A stretch of DNA of 24,251 nt from a virus: positions 1 through 24,251 of the IMG/VR virus record IMGVR_UViG_3300040808_002226. One strand, 5' to 3'. The notes under the pieces were generated by a model. That model did not search any database and was not told the origin of the DNA. It saw only the letters and a list, made by a program, of their open reading frames with translations. Positions 18,699-24,251 of the stretch are shown here, in pieces. Made by a program: the position numbers and the translations under genes. The stretch's first letter is position 1. Each line of letters starts with the position of its first letter.

Positions 18699-19044
18699 CG
18701 AGGCAGTCCGCATGAGGCGCAAGTGCGCCATTTGCGCTCACGCCGAGACAACTTTCGAGATAACGGCTAAACAGATGGAGGAGTACAGCCTGCTCCTTCG
18801 CCTTAATACCGCGATCTCGCGAGTCCTTAATCCGACTATTAGCGAGTCCCGCGAGTCCTGCACCACTTGTTCTTATTGGTTAGATGGCTCCTGTTCAATG
18901 CAGTTCCCTGAGGCTGGTGGATCGTTCGCCAGTGAGTGCTCGCTCTACGAGCCGAATCAACACGAGGACGTGTCCGTCGTGCGGGAAGGACACTCGCAAT
19001 CCGGTCATTTGCGCAGATTGCTACCGCAGAACGCCCGCAGGTAA
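18631..19044 (+). CDS. NrdR-like zinc ribbon with a C-terminal Cys4 module
   Basis: A 137-residue protein starting MKRCPSCGQKALKVTEVEHR. C4, C7, C32 and C35 have the C-x2-C-x24-C-x2-C spacing of the NrdR zinc ribbon, and the flanking VRMRRKCAIC...ETTFEI also resembles NrdR. The ATP-cone domain of true NrdR is absent. The C-terminal half carries CTTCSYW...SCSMQFPEAG...FASEC, a second Cys4 module shared with two later genes. NrdR represses ribonucleotide reductase genes; this version may be a phage DNA-binding variant. The last 27 residues overlap the next gene. Confidence 0.62.
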   Translation: MKRCPSCGQKALKVTEVEHRKLDEAVRMRRKCAICAHAETTFEITAKQMEEYSLLLRLNTAISRVLNPTISESRESCTTCSYWLDGSCSMQFPEAGGSFASECSLYEPNQHEDVSVVREGHSQSGHLRRLLPQNARR

Positions 19045-19210
19045 AGCTGAGATCAAAGAGGAGACTCGGATGCGCAAGTACGAGCCCCTTGCTGGTGGCG
19101 GACCATGCGCAGCCTGCGCGCATTGGAGTCGTAGATGCTGCCTAGGCTTACCTGAAGGGGGTACGAGGTTTGCGGAAGGATGCCCAGCGATGATGACGGA
19201 GGAGAACTGA
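18932..19210 (+). CDS. Double-zinc-finger small protein
   Basis: A 92-residue protein, probably from GTG at 18932 (an ATG at 18884 would add 16 residues). The N-terminal half has CPSCGKDTRNPVICADC, a CxxC...CxxC ribbon, and the C-terminal half CAACAHW...CCLGLPEGG...FAEGC, the same module as in the neighbours at 18631 and 20327. It probably binds zinc. The start lies inside the preceding gene in another frame, and its stop overlaps the next ATG (TGATG). Function unknown. Confidence 0.6.
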   Translation: MSARSTSRINTRTCPSCGKDTRNPVICADCYRRTPAGKAEIKEETRMRKYEPLAGGGPCAACAHWSRRCCLGLPEGGTRFAEGCPAMMTEEN

Positions 19211-19449
19211 TGCGAGCCCACCCATTTCTCAACCCGGTAGAAGCGGCGATTATTCGCTGGCTGATGAAATCTCCAAGAATTGGACTTATTTGCGTCAAGC
19301 AATACGAGTCGACGGTTACTTGGGTGCTGCGGAATGAAAACGATGCTGTCTCGTGGGGTGACCCAGAGCCGGACGATGTTTCAGACGATTATGAGCCGGC
19401 TTCCATGAAGCTGGAACGCATCTACCATCTGCCCGATGCTGAGAAGTGA
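19210..19449 (+). CDS. Small protein of unknown function (79 aa)
   Basis: A 79-residue protein starting MRAHPFLNPVEAAIIRWLMK. The N-terminal helix NPVEAAIIRWLMKSPRIGLI followed by strands VTWVLRNENDAVSWGDPEP suggests a compact fold; the C-terminal part is acidic. The start at 19210 is supported by the TGATG overlap with the previous stop. No family is recognised. The stop overlaps a GTG start of the next gene (GTGA). Confidence 0.62.
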   Translation: MRAHPFLNPVEAAIIRWLMKSPRIGLICVKQYESTVTWVLRNENDAVSWGDPEPDDVSDDYEPASMKLERIYHLPDAEK

Positions 19450-19643
19450 CGCTCTACCACCCAAACACGGGGGTAGGCTCCTACGGCGCTCATCCGCTGT
19501 TTTATGGCATCGAAACTTACTACCGGCCTTGGTTCTTTGATGGGCGAATCGTTTATTGGGGCGACCCAGTCGTTGGACGCGGAACAGCTCTTGTCCGAGC
19601 TGAAGCCATGGCAGATCGAGAAAGGGAAAGCCGACTTTCTTGA
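19446..19643 (+). CDS. Small Tyr/Trp-rich protein, overlapping the next gene
   Basis: A 65-residue protein from GTG at 19446, containing GAHPLFYGIETYYRPWFFDG and RIVYWGDPVVGRG. The aromatic-rich, turn-rich sequence is more protein-like than random, and the GTGA overlap with the preceding gene supports translation. However, its last 140 bases overlap the 19504 gene in another frame, so only one of the two may be real over that stretch. Function not recognised. Confidence 0.45.
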   Translation: MTLYHPNTGVGSYGAHPLFYGIETYYRPWFFDGRIVYWGDPVVGRGTALVRAEAMADRERESRLS

Positions 19644-19785
19644 TTACTTGTACAAGTTGTACGACCGGGGCTCTGCTGAGCCTGGTTTGCGCGGCACTTA
19701 CACCGGCTTGATGGATCAGTTTGCGCAGGACACTGCACAGATCATGCGGGCCTCATTCATCTCATCCCAGTTGGCGGGCCAGTAA
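19504..19785 (+). CDS. Small helical protein (93 aa)
   Basis: A protein of up to 93 residues starting MASKLTTGLGSLMGESFIGA. The C-terminal two thirds (LDAEQLLSELKPWQIEKGKA, DYLYKLYDRG, GTYTGLMDQFAQDTAQIMRA) look like a genuine helical protein. The start may be later, at ATG 19540, which would shorten the overlap with the 19446 gene. Its stop overlaps the ATG of the kinase gene by one base. No family is recognised. Confidence 0.6.
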   Translation: MASKLTTGLGSLMGESFIGATQSLDAEQLLSELKPWQIEKGKADFLDYLYKLYDRGSAEPGLRGTYTGLMDQFAQDTAQIMRASFISSQLAGQ

Positions 19786-20327
19786 TGAAAAAGCTGATCG
19801 GCCTTTACAGCCCTGCTGCTGGTTCTGGGAAATCCACCATCGCTCAATGGCTGGCGGAAGAGCGCGGTTACACGATCGTGCCATTTGCCCAGACCTTGAA
19901 GGAGATGCTGATTCCGATGCTCAAGGCTCTGGGTTACGACCAGGCCGGAGCTGAAGATCTCGTCTACAGGCACAAGCAGGTAGTCGTGCCATCTGCCGAG
20001 GTGAGTGTTCGGCACATGCTTCGCACTCTTGGCACGGAGTGGGGCCGATCCTGCGTTCACCCTGAGATCTGGTTGCGTTGCTGGTCCGAGCGGATCAAAC
20101 AGTACGACAAGGTCGTGGTTGATGACTGCCGCTTCCTCAACGAGGCGCAGTTGATCAAGAACCTGGGCGGCGCACTCTGGTATGTCGAAAGACCTGGTAT
20201 TCCCAAGTCCTTCGAGCACGCCAGCGAAGGAAGCTTGAATGAATACAGTGGCTTCGATTGCGCTGTATTTAACGACGGTGCAATTGAAGACTTGACAACT
20301 AAGCTGCGACTACTAGCGCACGCTTAG
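19785..20327 (+). CDS. Deoxynucleoside monophosphate kinase
   Basis: A 180-residue P-loop kinase starting MKKLIGLYSPAAGSGKST. Walker A GSGKST is at 13-18. The layout with SFA-like PFAQTLKEML, HMLRTLGTEWGR (lid-like region) and VVVDDCRFLNEAQLI matches phage dNMP kinases such as the T4 gp1 type. It phosphorylates deoxynucleoside monophosphates to diphosphates and so feeds phage DNA synthesis. It complements the dCTP deaminase-like gene at 21303. The start overlaps the previous stop by one base, and its TAG overlaps the next GTG (TAGTG). Length fits the family's short phage members. Confidence 0.86.
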   Translation: MKKLIGLYSPAAGSGKSTIAQWLAEERGYTIVPFAQTLKEMLIPMLKALGYDQAGAEDLVYRHKQVVVPSAEVSVRHMLRTLGTEWGRSCVHPEIWLRCWSERIKQYDKVVVDDCRFLNEAQLIKNLGGALWYVERPGIPKSFEHASEGSLNEYSGFDCAVFNDGAIEDLTTKLRLLAHA

Positions 20328-20635
20328 TGGCTTCACTGCGGTATCACGCCGGCCGGATGGTCCTGTACGAGGGATCCGAGGGCTGGCGTGTCCGCATTAA
20401 GACCCACACGGGCAAGCTTGATCTGCCGCTCAGTTGCAAGGAAATTGAGCAAGCGGTCATTGAAGCCGAGCAACTTTATGCCGATGCTCGGGCTATCACA
20501 AACAACAAGCCCAGGTGCCAGCACTGCATCCACTGGGAATTTGTTGCGGCACAATGCGGAATAGGTTTCCCGGAGGGACGATCCAGTGGAGGAGTCTTCG
20601 CAAAAAGCTGCTCAGCCTTCTGGGCCAACCACTGA
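20327..20635 (+). CDS. Cys4-module protein with N-terminal beta domain
   Basis: A 102-residue protein from GTG at 20327, starting MASLRYHAGRMVLYEGSEGW. The N-terminal half has alternating strands (RVRIKTHTGKLDLPLS) and a helix (EIEQAVIEAEQLYADA). The C-terminal half carries CQHCIHW...AAQCGIGFPEGR...FAKSC, the same Cys4 module as the proteins at 18631 and 18932. It probably binds zinc. It follows the kinase by a one-base overlap and overlaps the next gene by 50 bases. Function unknown. Confidence 0.64.
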   Translation: MASLRYHAGRMVLYEGSEGWRVRIKTHTGKLDLPLSCKEIEQAVIEAEQLYADARAITNNKPRCQHCIHWEFVAAQCGIGFPEGRSSGGVFAKSCSAFWANH

Positions 20636-20822
20636 GTACGTCGTTCCCGATGACGCTTTCGACTGTGGTGACGGCTTCTATATCGAGGTGAGCACCGAGC
20701 CAGGGATTGGCGAAGTTCGCTATCGGGCCTGTATGCCGAATTGCTCTATCGGCCGTTATGCCAATGATCTGTGGCAGGCTCAGATCTACATAGAGCATAT
20801 GAAGGCTGCTCGCTTCGGCTGA
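20586..20822 (+). CDS. Small acidic protein at the end of the plus-strand operon
   Basis: A 78-residue protein from GTG at 20586, starting MEESSQKAAQPSGPTTEYVV. It is acidic, with FDCGDGFYIEVSTEPGIGEV and an end in HMKAARFG. The start is inside the preceding gene (50-base overlap). Its own 3' end overlaps the 3' end of the minus-strand HNH gene by 77 bases. No family is recognised. It closes the plus-strand gene series that begins at 13552. Confidence 0.58.
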   Translation: MEESSQKAAQPSGPTTEYVVPDDAFDCGDGFYIEVSTEPGIGEVRYRACMPNCSIGRYANDLWQAQIYIEHMKAARFG

Positions 20823-21111
20823 TCCAGCACAAAAGCTTGTGAGCCCTGAAGAAGTTCCAGAAGGGCTGCTTAATCCACCAAAGCCAGACCGACGAGTGGG
20901 ACTTGTCGGCATTGCAGCGCAGGCAAGCTGGCACGCAGTTGCGCAGCGTGGTCGGACCACCGTGGGCCTTGGCTTTTACGTGGTCGATCGTGGTGGCGTG
21001 GTCCCCGCAATAGGCGCAGGTGTGGTTCCAAGCGGAGAAGATTGAGGCACGAAAGCGTTGCTTGCTCGCTTTTTTGCTAACGAGATAGATGCCATCAATC
21101 TGATGCTCCAT
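20746..21111 (-). CDS. HNH endonuclease (zinc-ribbon type)
   Basis: A 121-residue protein if started at ATG 21111 (MEHQIDGIYL); an ATG at 21159 would add 16 residues inside the previous gene. The HNH pattern is clear: NHTCAYCG with C32 and C35, DHVKAKAHGG at 43-52, N58 and CLRCNADK with C63 and C66. This cuts DNA with a metal; stand-alone phage versions are often homing endonucleases or DNA-packaging nucleases. Its 3' end overlaps the 20586 gene antisense by 77 bases. It is last in the minus-strand run from 23160. Confidence 0.84.
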   Translation of the reverse strand: MEHQIDGIYLVSKKASKQRFRASIFSAWNHTCAYCGDHATTIDHVKAKAHGGPTTLRNCVPACLRCNADKSHSSVWLWWIKQPFWNFFRAHKLLCWISRSEQPSYALCRSEPATDHWHNGR

Positions 21112-21271
21112 CTTTTGGAAGTTCGTAGGTGGCAATCTCGATGTCGATGATGTCGTCATCGCTTTTGAAGCACTCTGAGATGCAGGCGTAGATGTCGCCT
21201 GGGATGTTCTCAGGGTCCTGCGCGGTCTCGAAGTAAAACTTCCCGGTTACTTCGATTAAGTACCGCTGCAT
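21095..21271 (-). CDS. Small acidic protein (58 aa)
   Basis: Translation of the minus strand gives MQRYLIEVTGKFYFETAQDP and then ENIPGDIYACISECFKSDDD, 58 residues ending in PKDGASD. The alternating strands and acidic helix look like a genuine compact fold, similar in type to small host-takeover proteins, but I recognise no family. It lies between the dCTP deaminase-like gene and the HNH gene and overlaps the latter's start by 17 bases. A short palindrome GGAGAG/CTCTCC sits just ahead of the ATG and overlaps the ribosome site. Confidence 0.6.
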   Translation of the reverse strand: MQRYLIEVTGKFYFETAQDPENIPGDIYACISECFKSDDDIIDIEIATYELPKDGASD

Positions 21272-21302
21272 GGGAGAGGCTCTCCGCTTCCAATAAGAGT
21301 AG

Positions 21303-21827
21303 CTAAAGACACTCCTCCCAACTTGGCATCACGCGGGGCTGGCCGTTGTAATGCCCAATTTCTCCATAATCCAAGTCAGGGTTGGTGACCATCAGAAGGA
21401 AGACCATCTGGCCGATCTTCATGCCTGGGTAAAGCGGCAAATTATGGAAGCGCTTGTTGTTTTTCAGCTCCAGGGTGAGTTTGCTTCCGTTCCATCCGCA
21501 ATCGGCGTAGCCCGCGTGGCTGTGCTCGTAGCCCTCTCTGGCCCGTGATGACTTGAGGCAAAACATGCCGCAGATATCGGCCGGCATGTTGAACACTTCG
21601 AGAGTCTCGGTAAGGAGGAACTCGCCGGGAGCCATCCAATACGGATTGTCCTTAGTGCAATGAGCAATCGACTGGATCTGAAGTTCCGAGGTGTGCTCAA
21701 CCTCGACCATGATGTTCTCGCCAATCCGCAGGTCCAGGGACGCCGGGTTCAGTAGCTCAAGGTCATAGGGAACGACCATGCGCTCTTGCTGGCACAGGCG
21801 CTGGATCTCGTGGTCGGGAACGATCAC
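21303..21827 (-). CDS. dCTP deaminase / dUTPase-like protein
   Basis: A 174-residue protein starting MIVPDHEIQRLCQQERMVVP, close to family length (about 190). The core has LKSSRAREG at 91-99 and AGYADCGW at 105-112 then LTLELKNN, whose E120 corresponds to the catalytic Glu. The family deaminates dCTP to dUTP and/or cleaves dUTP to dUMP; which activity this one has cannot be judged. It would feed dTMP synthesis together with the dNMP kinase. The start is an ATG at 21827. It sits 40 bases after the C39 peptidase stop on the same strand. Confidence 0.84.
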   Translation of the reverse strand: MIVPDHEIQRLCQQERMVVPYDLELLNPASLDLRIGENIMVEVEHTSELQIQSIAHCTKDNPYWMAPGEFLLTETLEVFNMPADICGMFCLKSSRAREGYEHSHAGYADCGWNGSKLTLELKNNKRFHNLPLYPGMKIGQMVFLLMVTNPDLDYGEIGHYNGQPRVMPSWEECL

Positions 21828-21866
21828 ATGCTTTTTATTTCTCAGAGCACATTACTCGGTATATCG

Positions 21867-22589
21867 CTAATCAACATCCGATTTCCACTGCCAGCCGCCA
21901 GCTGTAATGCGAATTGCCCAACCCGTGCCAGGACCTTCAACTTCCCAGCGCTTGAGCCATTGCTTTCTTGGATATAAAACGTACTTAGCCTCTCGCTTGT
22001 CCTTGTGGCCGCCATGAATTAGGTCTGGATGGCCCATAGGATCGTGGGCTACGAAGAATTGATCGGTGTATCCGACAATCACGCTCCAGTGGCCATAACC
22101 TCTGGGGCGCTCACCCTTGCTGACGTCACCGTGATGCAGCCAACCCACAGCAACCGGACGACCTGCGTCGATCTCTTCCTCAAGCAGCTGGGGCGTTGCG
22201 TTGTCGACGTATTCGGCAGTCAGACCAAGTTCTTTTAGGGCAGAGAGATGCGCGTAAATCTCAGTTGTATCGCCGTACTTGGCCCGTATTTTGTCGTAGT
22301 CGTTTGGGTAGAGCAGGCCGGCTTGATCCGCTGCAACCATTGCAATTGCCGCAGTGAAGCACTTGCGATAGCCGTTTGGCAGATCAAGCTGATGAAAGTA
22401 AGGGGTTGGTAGCCACTCAATCCGGCCCCCTGCCTTCCAGATTTCGTACCAGTCTGCATTCCGATCCAGCAGGTGCTCAGGAAGGTCGGCTTGGAGCTGG
22501 TTGATTGCTGCGATCTGGTGTGGCGCTGCGGTGTATCGACTAAAGAAATCGGTTAATCGCAACGTCATAGCCAAGAACAGCGGCAACAT
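21867..22589 (-). CDS. C39-family peptidase, probable lysis enzyme
   Basis: A 240-residue protein. Residues 60-80 hold YFHQLDLPNGYRKCFTAAIA with catalytic Cys77, Q67 in the oxyanion region, GHWSVIVGY with His167 and AHDPMG with Asp183: a papain-like triad of the C39 type. In phages such domains are usually peptidoglycan-cleaving or virion-associated lysis proteins. The N-terminal 50 residues are helical. I kept the ATG at 22589 because it overlaps the upstream stop (TAATG); an internal ATG at 22568 would remove seven residues. It follows three small membrane-type genes on the same strand. Confidence 0.82.
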   Translation of the reverse strand: MLPLFLAMTLRLTDFFSRYTAAPHQIAAINQLQADLPEHLLDRNADWYEIWKAGGRIEWLPTPYFHQLDLPNGYRKCFTAAIAMVAADQAGLLYPNDYDKIRAKYGDTTEIYAHLSALKELGLTAEYVDNATPQLLEEEIDAGRPVAVGWLHHGDVSKGERPRGYGHWSVIVGYTDQFFVAHDPMGHPDLIHGGHKDKREAKYVLYPRKQWLKRWEVEGPGTGWAIRITAGGWQWKSDVD

Positions 22590-22729
22590 TATTTCTTATA
22601 TGTTAAGCCAGGTTTAGGAGTAGTAGATATTTGATTGACAATATGCATAGGAAGTAGCACCACCGTGCAGATAAAGCACGCCAGTGCTACGTCCACAGCT
22701 ATTCCAAGGATGTCGGAACGTTGGATCAC
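22589..22729 (-). CDS. 46-residue membrane protein
   Basis: From GTG at 22729 the minus strand encodes 46 residues: MIQRSDILGI, then a hydrophobic segment of about 20 residues (AVDVALACFICTVVLLPMHI), and a polar basic tail ending PGLTYKK. Its GTG overlaps the TGA of the 22726 gene, and its TAA overlaps the ATG of the C39 peptidase, so all three are translated in a coupled chain. A holin or holin-antagonist role in the lysis cassette is reasonable but unproven. A stem-loop lies inside its coding sequence (22654-22690). Confidence 0.6.
   Translation of the reverse strand: MIQRSDILGIAVDVALACFICTVVLLPMHIVNQISTTPKPGLTYKK
22654..22690. other. Nested stem-loop within the 46-aa gene
   Basis: GTAGCAC (22654-22660) pairs with GTGCTAC (22684-22690), and CGTGC (22664-22668) with GCACG (22676-22680); the apical loop is seven bases, with three-base internal loops. 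No T-run follows on either strand, so it is not a terminator. It could regulate translation of the coupled lysis genes or be a protein-binding dyad, but it lies inside coding DNA. Confidence 0.5.
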
Positions 22730-22875
22730 TTGTTGAGGTTCTTGGGCTTCAGAGACTTCACGGTATCGAGAAGCAGGGCAACAACGCCGTTCTGCTTCAG
22801 ATTCGATGCGCCAACCAGCTCGCTGATCAGTGCAACGACGGCCCAGGTGATTGGGCTGGTGAGGATGTCGTCCAT
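22726..22875 (-). CDS. 49-residue membrane-associated protein
   Basis: Translation gives MDDILTSPITWAVVALISEL then a second hydrophobic part and LKPKNLNK, 49 residues. Two amphipathic or membrane-compatible helices (WAVVALISELVG and NGVVALLLDTV) surround a short loop, with an acidic N-terminus and a basic C-terminus. Its stop overlaps the next GTG (GTGA). It lies 25 bases after the 22900 gene. Its place before the C39 peptidase suggests membrane or holin-type function, but it may also be a structural small protein. Confidence 0.6.
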   Translation of the reverse strand: MDDILTSPITWAVVALISELVGASNLKQNGVVALLLDTVKSLKPKNLNK

Positions 22876-22899
22876 GAGATTGCTGTAACTACAAAAAGC

Positions 22900-23160
22900 T
22901 TAGTGCTGGTGTCTGGATCCTTCTATACGTGCCACTGCTGCTTCTAGCTCACGTAAACGACTAAATACTTCCGCGTCGCGGCTCCTCATGTCGGTATGAA
23001 GTACGTCGAGGCGGGTGGCAACGCTATCGACGGATGCGGTCAAGCGGATCACGGCGTCTCGGCTCTCTACAGCACGTTTTCCGTTATTCGACGCACTCAT
23101 TGCGGCTACCGTTACTGAGGCCCCCGCAATGGCAGCCAGGATCTCAATCACAGGAGCCAC
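22900..23160 (-). CDS. Membrane-anchored coiled-coil protein
   Basis: An 86-residue protein from GTG at 23160, starting MAPVIEILAAIAGASVTVAA. Residues 3-21 form a membrane segment (VIEILAAIAGASVTVAAMS). The rest is a long coiled coil with TRLDVLHTDMRSRDAEVFSR and LRELEAAVARIEG. I recall similar short proteins in phages of picocyanobacteria next to lysis genes. It may be a holin or inner-membrane spanin-like partner. It is the first gene of the minus-strand lysis cluster and divergent from the 23179 gene. Confidence 0.65.
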   Translation of the reverse strand: MAPVIEILAAIAGASVTVAAMSASNNGKRAVESRDAVIRLTASVDSVATRLDVLHTDMRSRDAEVFSRLRELEAAVARIEGSRHQH

Positions 23161-23178
23161 CTAGACACTCATTTCATC

Positions 23179-23445
23179 ATGCCAGCTTCGACCGATCACG
23201 ATCACGACAAAGAACACACGCCACTCGCTGACTTCGTGCGGTTGGCCGTTCTTTCGTGGTCAATCTTCATGCTCAGCCTCAATTACTTGGGGCATGTAAA
23301 GGCAATGGACCCCACATTCCCGGCTTCACTGCTGACTGGCACGATGGCCTCATTCGGCGTGTCTGTGGGTAAGGGCAACAACCAGAAAAAGAAGGACGAA
23401 AATAACGGCACAGTCACCGCTAAACCTCAGGAGAAACAACCGTGA
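23179..23445 (+). CDS. Putative holin-like membrane protein
   Basis: An 88-residue protein starting MPASTDHDHDKEHTPLADFV. It has two membrane-compatible segments, RLAVLSWSIFMLSLNYLG and FPASLLTGTMASFGVSVG, and a hydrophilic, basic C-terminus (GNNQKKKDENNG). This two-span layout with a charged tail is typical of class II holins. It is divergent from the 22900 gene and overlaps the next gene by four bases (GTGA). No sequence family is firmly recognised. Confidence 0.62.
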   Translation: MPASTDHDHDKEHTPLADFVRLAVLSWSIFMLSLNYLGHVKAMDPTFPASLLTGTMASFGVSVGKGNNQKKKDENNGTVTAKPQEKQP

Positions 23446-23933
23446 AAAGGCTCCTCTTCGCAGCCGCCATTCTGATCGGCGCCGCCGGACCAGCGCAGGC
23501 TGATCTGACGCATCGCATCACCTCCAGCGTTTCGCTCACCGTTGACGCCGCGGCCAGTGCTGCTACCCGCATTGGGTCCAGCTACTCCGTTACCGGCAAC
23601 AACATCACCTTGGACACCGCTGGTGGACTTGGCTCGCTAACGGCCGGCAACGCTGTTGGCTACACCGCCGCCGATTACAGCGTGACCACTGCGGGGGATG
23701 CCTTTTCCTTCACCGAAGCATTCACCGAAGGTGATGCCACCCCCTCCGCTACCACCGTCACTTCAGGAGTTGTTGGATCGCTTCCGATGCTGGGCAATAC
23801 GACGACAACAGCAGGGGGTGTCGCGGGTCTGCTTAATGGTTCCATCGCCAGTGATCACGTCATCAGCCTGACCGCTGGTGGTGCTGGAACCAGTGCCGTT
23901 GGTCAGATGGTCACCGAGATCAAGATCGACTAA
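23442..23933 (+). CDS. Secreted repeat-rich protein, possible virion component
   Basis: A 163-residue protein from GTG at 23442. The N-terminus MKRLLFAAAILIGAAGPAQA is a signal peptide with cleavage after AQA. The mature part is Ala/Thr/Gly/Ser-rich with repeated short motifs (NNITLDTAGGLGSL, DYSVTTAGD, FSFTEAFTEGDA) and very few charged residues, like extracellular or virion surface proteins. I recall comparable proteins in marine cyanophages but cannot name a family. Its TAA overlaps the ATG of the next gene (TAATG). Confidence 0.68.
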   Translation: MKRLLFAAAILIGAAGPAQADLTHRITSSVSLTVDAAASAATRIGSSYSVTGNNITLDTAGGLGSLTAGNAVGYTAADYSVTTAGDAFSFTEAFTEGDATPSATTVTSGVVGSLPMLGNTTTTAGGVAGLLNGSIASDHVISLTAGGAGTSAVGQMVTEIKID

Positions 23934-24251
23934 TGCGCTGGTTAGCTGTTGTGCTGCTGCTGGCAACCCCGGCAGCAGCCGTTCCAGTTGTGCCTAACTT
24001 CCGTACTGGCACGATGACTTCTCGCACGGAGTCAACGACGCAGATGACGGAACAAATCCGCAGCGTCAATTACGCGACTGGTTACACCTACAGCGCATCA
24101 GGCACAAACGTGCAACACTCTGGGTCAAGCATCGTGCCAGGTGCTTCCGCGACTCAGAATCAAACCATCGACGGCGTTACTTCTAGTTGGACCGGACTCG
24201 AACTCCAGAACAAGCCGAATTGGTCGATCGTCAATCCAGGCGGTTCGTTCT
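23933..24251 (+). CDS. Signal-peptide protein, cut off at the window end
   Basis: From ATG at 23933 at least 106 residues are encoded, with no stop before the window ends. The N-terminus MRWLAVVLLLATPAAAV is a signal peptide. The mature part is Thr/Ser/Asn-rich (VPNFRTGTMTSRTESTTQM and SVNYATGYTYSASGTN), similar in type to its upstream neighbour, with which it shares a one-base overlap. Both are probably secreted or virion-surface components. The rest lies outside the window, so family and length are unknown. Confidence 0.72.
   Translation, partial: MRWLAVVLLLATPAAAVPVVPNFRTGTMTSRTESTTQMTEQIRSVNYATGYTYSASGTNVQHSGSSIVPGASATQNQTIDGVTSSWTGLELQNKPNWSIVNPGGSF

Noticed and set aside
20839-21045. 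Plus-strand open frame of 68 codons
   Set aside because: It is the shadow of the HNH gene on the opposite strand, whose motifs are complete.
22684-22947. Plus-strand open frame of 87 codons
   Set aside because: It covers the two small membrane-type genes on the minus strand, which have coupled starts and sensible hydrophobic segments.
1-24251. CRISPR array, tRNA genes, insertion sequences
   Set aside because: I looked for regular repeat-spacer units, cloverleaf patterns and transposase motifs (DDE, HUH, serine recombinase) and saw none.

Overview
This window looks like a stretch of a double-stranded DNA tailed-phage genome. There are no host housekeeping genes, tRNAs, rRNAs or CRISPR arrays. 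Genes are small, tightly packed and often overlap by a few bases (TGATG, TAATG, ATGA, GTGA junctions). The identifiable functions are phage replication, recombination, nucleotide metabolism and lysis. The mix of proteins (C39-type peptidase beside small membrane proteins, secreted-looking repeat-rich proteins at the right edge, RecE/RecT-like pair, primase-helicase with TOPRIM) suggests to me a phage of picocyanobacteria (Synechococcus/Cyanobium type). That host is an inference from memory of similar proteins, not something the sequence proves. No integrase, terminase, capsid or DNA polymerase gene lies in the window.

Layout. (a) 1-47 is the tail end of an unidentified gene, followed by AT-rich DNA. 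(b) 265-2920 is a conspicuously GC-rich block of five minus-strand genes. Four of their start codons are preceded by the same short leader (CCCTTTATCGCTTA on the coding strand) with a small GC hairpin just upstream; the fifth is coupled by a TGATG overlap. (c) 2920-3390 is AT-richer non-coding DNA with a 29-bp dyad and a set of direct repeats. (d) 3393-7806 is a run of mostly minus-strand small genes, including a stand-alone NAD-dependent DNA-ligase adenylation domain and a possible tail protein. (e) 7807-8305 is a roughly 500-bp non-coding region with eleven GTAACG/CGTTAC hexamers in two opposed clusters around a simple-sequence core, a candidate replication origin. (f) 8306-13498, minus strand, is the replication operon: SF2 helicase, HNH-AP2 endonuclease, VRR-NUC nuclease, ribbon-helix-helix protein, a small protein, and an 832-aa primase-helicase.

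(g) A 53-bp divergent intergenic at 13499-13551 starts the long plus-strand operon set (13552-20822): RecE-like exonuclease, RecT-like annealing protein, MerR/excisionase-type HTH, an SSB-like protein, then many small genes including several regulators, an NrdR-like zinc ribbon, a recurring Cys4 module and a deoxynucleoside monophosphate kinase. (h) 23160-20746, minus strand, is a lysis and nucleotide cluster: membrane/coiled-coil protein, two very small membrane-type proteins, C39 peptidase, dCTP deaminase/dUTPase-like protein, a small acidic protein and an HNH endonuclease. It meets the plus-strand operon tail to tail with a 77-bp overlap. (i) 23179-24251, plus strand, is a holin-like protein followed by two signal-peptide proteins, the last cut off by the window end.

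How they may work together: the primase-helicase and SF2 helicase act at the putative origin; the exonuclease, annealing protein and SSB-like protein form a recombination module whose C-terminal tails resemble each other and the bacterial SSB tip; dNMP kinase and dCTP deaminase adjust nucleotide pools; the 23160-21867 genes plus the 23179 gene probably form the lysis cassette. Seven small genes under 60 codons (3393-3560, 11000-11155, 16272-16361, 16358-16534, 16537-16704, 21095-21271, 22589-22729, and 22726-22875 as an eighth) were found by direct translation.
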